A stretch of 14,988 nucleotides of DNA from the NCBI GenBank assembly GCA_964458015.1, contig CAYWGR010000145.1:1-14988 (forward strand), in the 5' to 3' direction. The notes under the pieces were generated by a model, which saw nothing but the letters and a program-made list of their open reading frames with translations, did no database searches and was not told the DNA's origin. Origin of the DNA: CAYWGR01 sp964458015 (GTDB lineage: Bacteria; Planctomycetota; Planctomycetia; Pirellulales; Thermoguttaceae). Both the position numbers and the translations under genes were made by a program. Shown in pieces: positions 12,780-14,988 of this stretch; the first letter of the stretch is position 1; every line of letters starts with the position of its first letter.

Positions 12780-14825
12780 ATGCGTTTCGCGCACCCTGTA
12801 TTAGGATTCATTCTTGCTTCGCTTCTTGGACCGTTGGCATTGCAGGCTGAGGAAGCGAATTCGCCACAATCGTCGGAATTTCCTGTGGCGCTTCGACGCG
12901 ATCGCCCGGTAGACGATATTCGGCAGGCCGTCGTCTATACGATGAACGAATTGATAACGTCTGACGAGGATCTCGAACTTGCCCGCAAAACCGGATCCGA
13001 TGTGCTCGTTCGAGGTTGGTTCAAATGGGGCGGCTGTTCGGATTTCAGGAAATACACAGCGATTCCATCGAAAGCCCACGCCATGGGTGCCCTGTTCGGC
13101 GGCGGCATCACTTGTAGCGCGCTCTATCATGGCGAAAACGGTCTGACCGAAAAACAAGTGCTCGACATGGCCACGCGAGGTTCGGCGGGGCAGTTGATCG
13201 ACGCCTGGGGTGAGAAAAACTGTCGGCACGGCACGCTCTCGAATCCCGCCTATCGCGATTATCTCCTCTCCTGGTGCAAACAACAAATCGACGCCGGCGC
13301 GGACTATCTCTTCATGGACGAAATCAACGCCGCGCTGCAAGACGACGAGGGGTTCGATGATTATTCAATCGCCGACTTTCGCCGCTATTTGCTCGATCGT
13401 TACGGCCGACAAGGCTGGACGCCGACCGATAACCGCTGGCGGCAAGTTTTAGGGATCGATTTGGCGGATCGCAACGTAGCTTCCGACGGCAGCATGGCAT
13501 CGTTTCATTATCGGGCATATCTGAAAGCACGCGGGCTAGTTTCGAACGAGCAGGCCGGCAAGAATCCGCTGATCGGCGATTGGTCGAATTTTCGCTGTGA
13601 ACGCGATGATCGTGCATGGAAACAAATCACCGACGCCCTCCGGGCTTACGCTATCGGGAAGGGACGCAAGGTCTTGCTCAGCGGCAATGGGTTGGCCCGC
13701 TACGTTGATTTTCAAGTGCTTGGCGTTTGGGACCAGTGGCTCACGGTGAACGGCCGTGCTGATTTCTCGGAGAACCAAATCCCGCGATGGTCTTCGACCG
13801 TGGCGGGCGGCTGGGACATGGCGGGGCGGCGTGTGCCTGTCGTGTTGTTTCACGACTGGGGATTCGGAGGTTTTCCGTGGCTTAAAGTTCCGCCGGAAGA
13901 TCGACGGCTTTGGATGCGTATTCGCGGCGCAGAAATTTATGCCGCGGGGGGCTTTTTCGCCTTTCCCGTCCACGGCCCGTTCAACAACGACTCGCGTCAG
14001 GACGGGACATTGCCCGAAATCATACGTCAAAGCACTTTCTATCATCAAAACAAGGATCTTTATCTGAAAGCCGAGTTCGTGGGTTTTGAGCCGCTCGAAA
14101 CCAGCGACCCGGGGCTTAGTCTGGCTCTGTGGCGGCGCACATCACCTCCGAGTTTGATGCTCCATGTGATCAATCGCCAAGTGGAAGGCATCCATCCCAA
14201 GCATCGAACGGGGGTGGCCGTACAGTTGCCGACCGACCGCGCACCGAAATCCGTCAACATTGTTTCGCCCGACTGGTCCGGTGAAAAAACGGGAACGATT
14301 CGGCAAGACAACGGCCGAGCAACGGTAGTTTTGCCCGAGTTGGATGCCTACTCCGTGGCAATTCTTCCCTACGATGCGTTGCCTGAAGTAAGAATGAACA
14401 GCCGTCGCATTACGCCGACATTGCAATGGATGCGGCCCATGGAAAACGAATTTGTGGTTGCAAAAGAAGGGTTGGTGCGCAATCAGTCGGCGTTGCCTGG
14501 CGTGGTGCAAGGAAATCTGCACCCAATGCTGCGTAATCCTCCGACGTTTTCGGTCAATATGCCCCGCGGCGGTTGCTTGCGGGTGCATGTGCTAGGGGTG
14601 GCGGCCTCGGGAGCGAAGCTTCAGTGGCAAGTTGATGGCCGAGTTGAAAAAACCATCGAACTGCCTGACCGCGACGGCAAGAATGACACTTGCGCGCGTG
14701 AATACGATCATACCTACGAGTTGCCGATTCCGCCTGGCCGTCACCGCGTTACGTTGGATAATGTCGGCAACGATTGGTTTTCGGTGGGCTGGTATGCCTT
14801 TTTCGGCGATTCGGAAAATCCGTAG
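12780..14825 (+). CDS. Secreted glycoside-hydrolase-like protein with C-terminal beta domains
   Basis: 681 aa. The signal peptide covers residues 1-23 (LGPLALQA-EE). Residues about 45-420 look like a TIM barrel of the putative glycosidase type: DVLVRGWFKWGG, GGGITCSALYHGENGLT, DAGADYLFMDEINAALQDDE (171-190, candidate acids D180 and E181), FRRYLLDRYG, VVLFHDWGFGGFPW. Residues about 440-530 resemble the beta-sandwich seen after such barrels, and 590-675 a carbohydrate-binding-like jelly roll (WQVDG ... ELPIPPGRHRVTLDNVGNDWFSVGWYAF). I cannot assign a CAZy family, and catalysis is inferred only from position. GGGAGA 6 nt before the ATG supports the start. It probably acts in the periplasm or outside the cell on a polysaccharide. 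The stop is followed by about 80 nt and then a large palindrome. Confidence 0.78.
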   Translation: MRFAHPVLGFILASLLGPLALQAEEANSPQSSEFPVALRRDRPVDDIRQAVVYTMNELITSDEDLELARKTGSDVLVRGWFKWGGCSDFRKYTAIPSKAHAMGALFGGGITCSALYHGENGLTEKQVLDMATRGSAGQLIDAWGEKNCRHGTLSNPAYRDYLLSWCKQQIDAGADYLFMDEINAALQDDEGFDDYSIADFRRYLLDRYGRQGWTPTDNRWRQVLGIDLADRNVASDGSMASFHYRAYLKARGLVSNEQAGKNPLIGDWSNFRCERDDRAWKQITDALRAYAIGKGRKVLLSGNGLARYVDFQVLGVWDQWLTVNGRADFSENQIPRWSSTVAGGWDMAGRRVPVVLFHDWGFGGFPWLKVPPEDRRLWMRIRGAEIYAAGGFFAFPVHGPFNNDSRQDGTLPEIIRQSTFYHQNKDLYLKAEFVGFEPLETSDPGLSLALWRRTSPPSLMLHVINRQVEGIHPKHRTGVAVQLPTDRAPKSVNIVSPDWSGEKTGTIRQDNGRATVVLPELDAYSVAILPYDALPEVRMNSRRITPTLQWMRPMENEFVVAKEGLVRNQSALPGVVQGNLHPMLRNPPTFSVNMPRGGCLRVHVLGVAASGAKLQWQVDGRVEKTIELPDRDGKNDTCAREYDHTYELPIPPGRHRVTLDNVGNDWFSVGWYAFFGDSENP

Positions 14826-14901
14826 CGGGCTGCGCAAGACAACAGCCCGCCATTGGCCGATGCGAAGCTACTGCGTAACCTTTCAGGGGCCGTTAATCAA
14901 C

Positions 14902-14976
14902 GTAGCAGGCACACTCCGTGTGCCGTCACTCGCGATGCGGCGAACAAGCGGACGGCACATGGAGTGTGCCTGCTAC
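14902..14976. repeat. GTAGCAGGCACACTCC inverted repeat
   Basis: Left arm 14902-14926 begins GTAGCAGGCACACTCC, and right arm 14952-14976 ends GGAGTGTGCCTGCTAC. The 25-nt arms pair at 24 of 25 positions across a 25-nt loop. Without a T-tract it is not a standard terminator but could still end or stabilise the transcript of the upstream gene. No gene is seen from 14826 to the window end. Confidence 0.85.
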
Positions 14977-14988
14977 TTTCTGAACCGT

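Noticed and set aside
14902..14976. Rho-independent terminator after the glycosidase-like gene
   Set aside because: Strong hairpin but no T-tract and a 25-nt loop; it fits the dispersed-repeat pattern better.

Overview
The window looks like chromosomal DNA from a planctomycete, most likely of the Pirellulales group. The housekeeping proteins are bacterial. Several secreted or membrane proteins have the look of hypothetical families I associate with planctomycetes, and the spaces between genes are filled with palindromic, multi-family repeats of the kind found in those genomes. This assignment is inference from the sequence; there is no rRNA in the window to confirm it. I saw no tRNA or rRNA gene, transposase or CRISPR array.

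Layout. The left half (1-8094) is transcribed leftward. Its blocks are (i) guaA, xseB and a polyprenyl diphosphate synthase gene that runs off the left edge, spaced 51-69 nt apart and 25 nt apart; (ii) a membrane-anchored coiled-coil protein with a BRCT-like C-terminal domain, a 73-aa conserved-looking small protein and an EboB/TatD-type metal hydrolase; (iii) a glycerate 2-kinase followed by a DtxR/MntR-type metal-dependent repressor. The right half (8531-14825) is transcribed rightward. It holds a small secreted protein and a small lipoprotein, a SelA-like PLP enzyme, an AT-richer multi-pass membrane protein, a secreted beta-rich protein behind a good sigma70-like promoter, and a large secreted glycoside-hydrolase-like protein. 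The divergent gap at 8095-8530 separates the two halves.

The most striking signal is the repeats. At least seven different repeat or palindrome types occupy almost every gap. Two sit in frame inside conserved enzymes: a tandem 7-nt repeat plus G-rich repeat interrupts the polyprenyl synthase right after its GGQ-motif region, and a 90-nt double-hairpin element interrupts the glycerate kinase. Two other genes (the 73-aa protein and the DtxR-type repressor) take their stop codon from the edge of a repeat. This resembles coding-sequence invasion by small palindromic elements, as with Rickettsia palindromic elements, and deserves genome-wide follow-up. The second notable item is a BRCT-like fold apparently placed outside the cytoplasm behind a membrane anchor and a long coiled coil.

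Functionally, the left block combines purine synthesis (guaA), DNA repair (xseB) and isoprenoid chain synthesis. The glycerate kinase and metal repressor may be co-transcribed, but no shared pathway is evident. The right half is mostly envelope and secreted proteins of unknown role around a stand-alone SelA-like gene.
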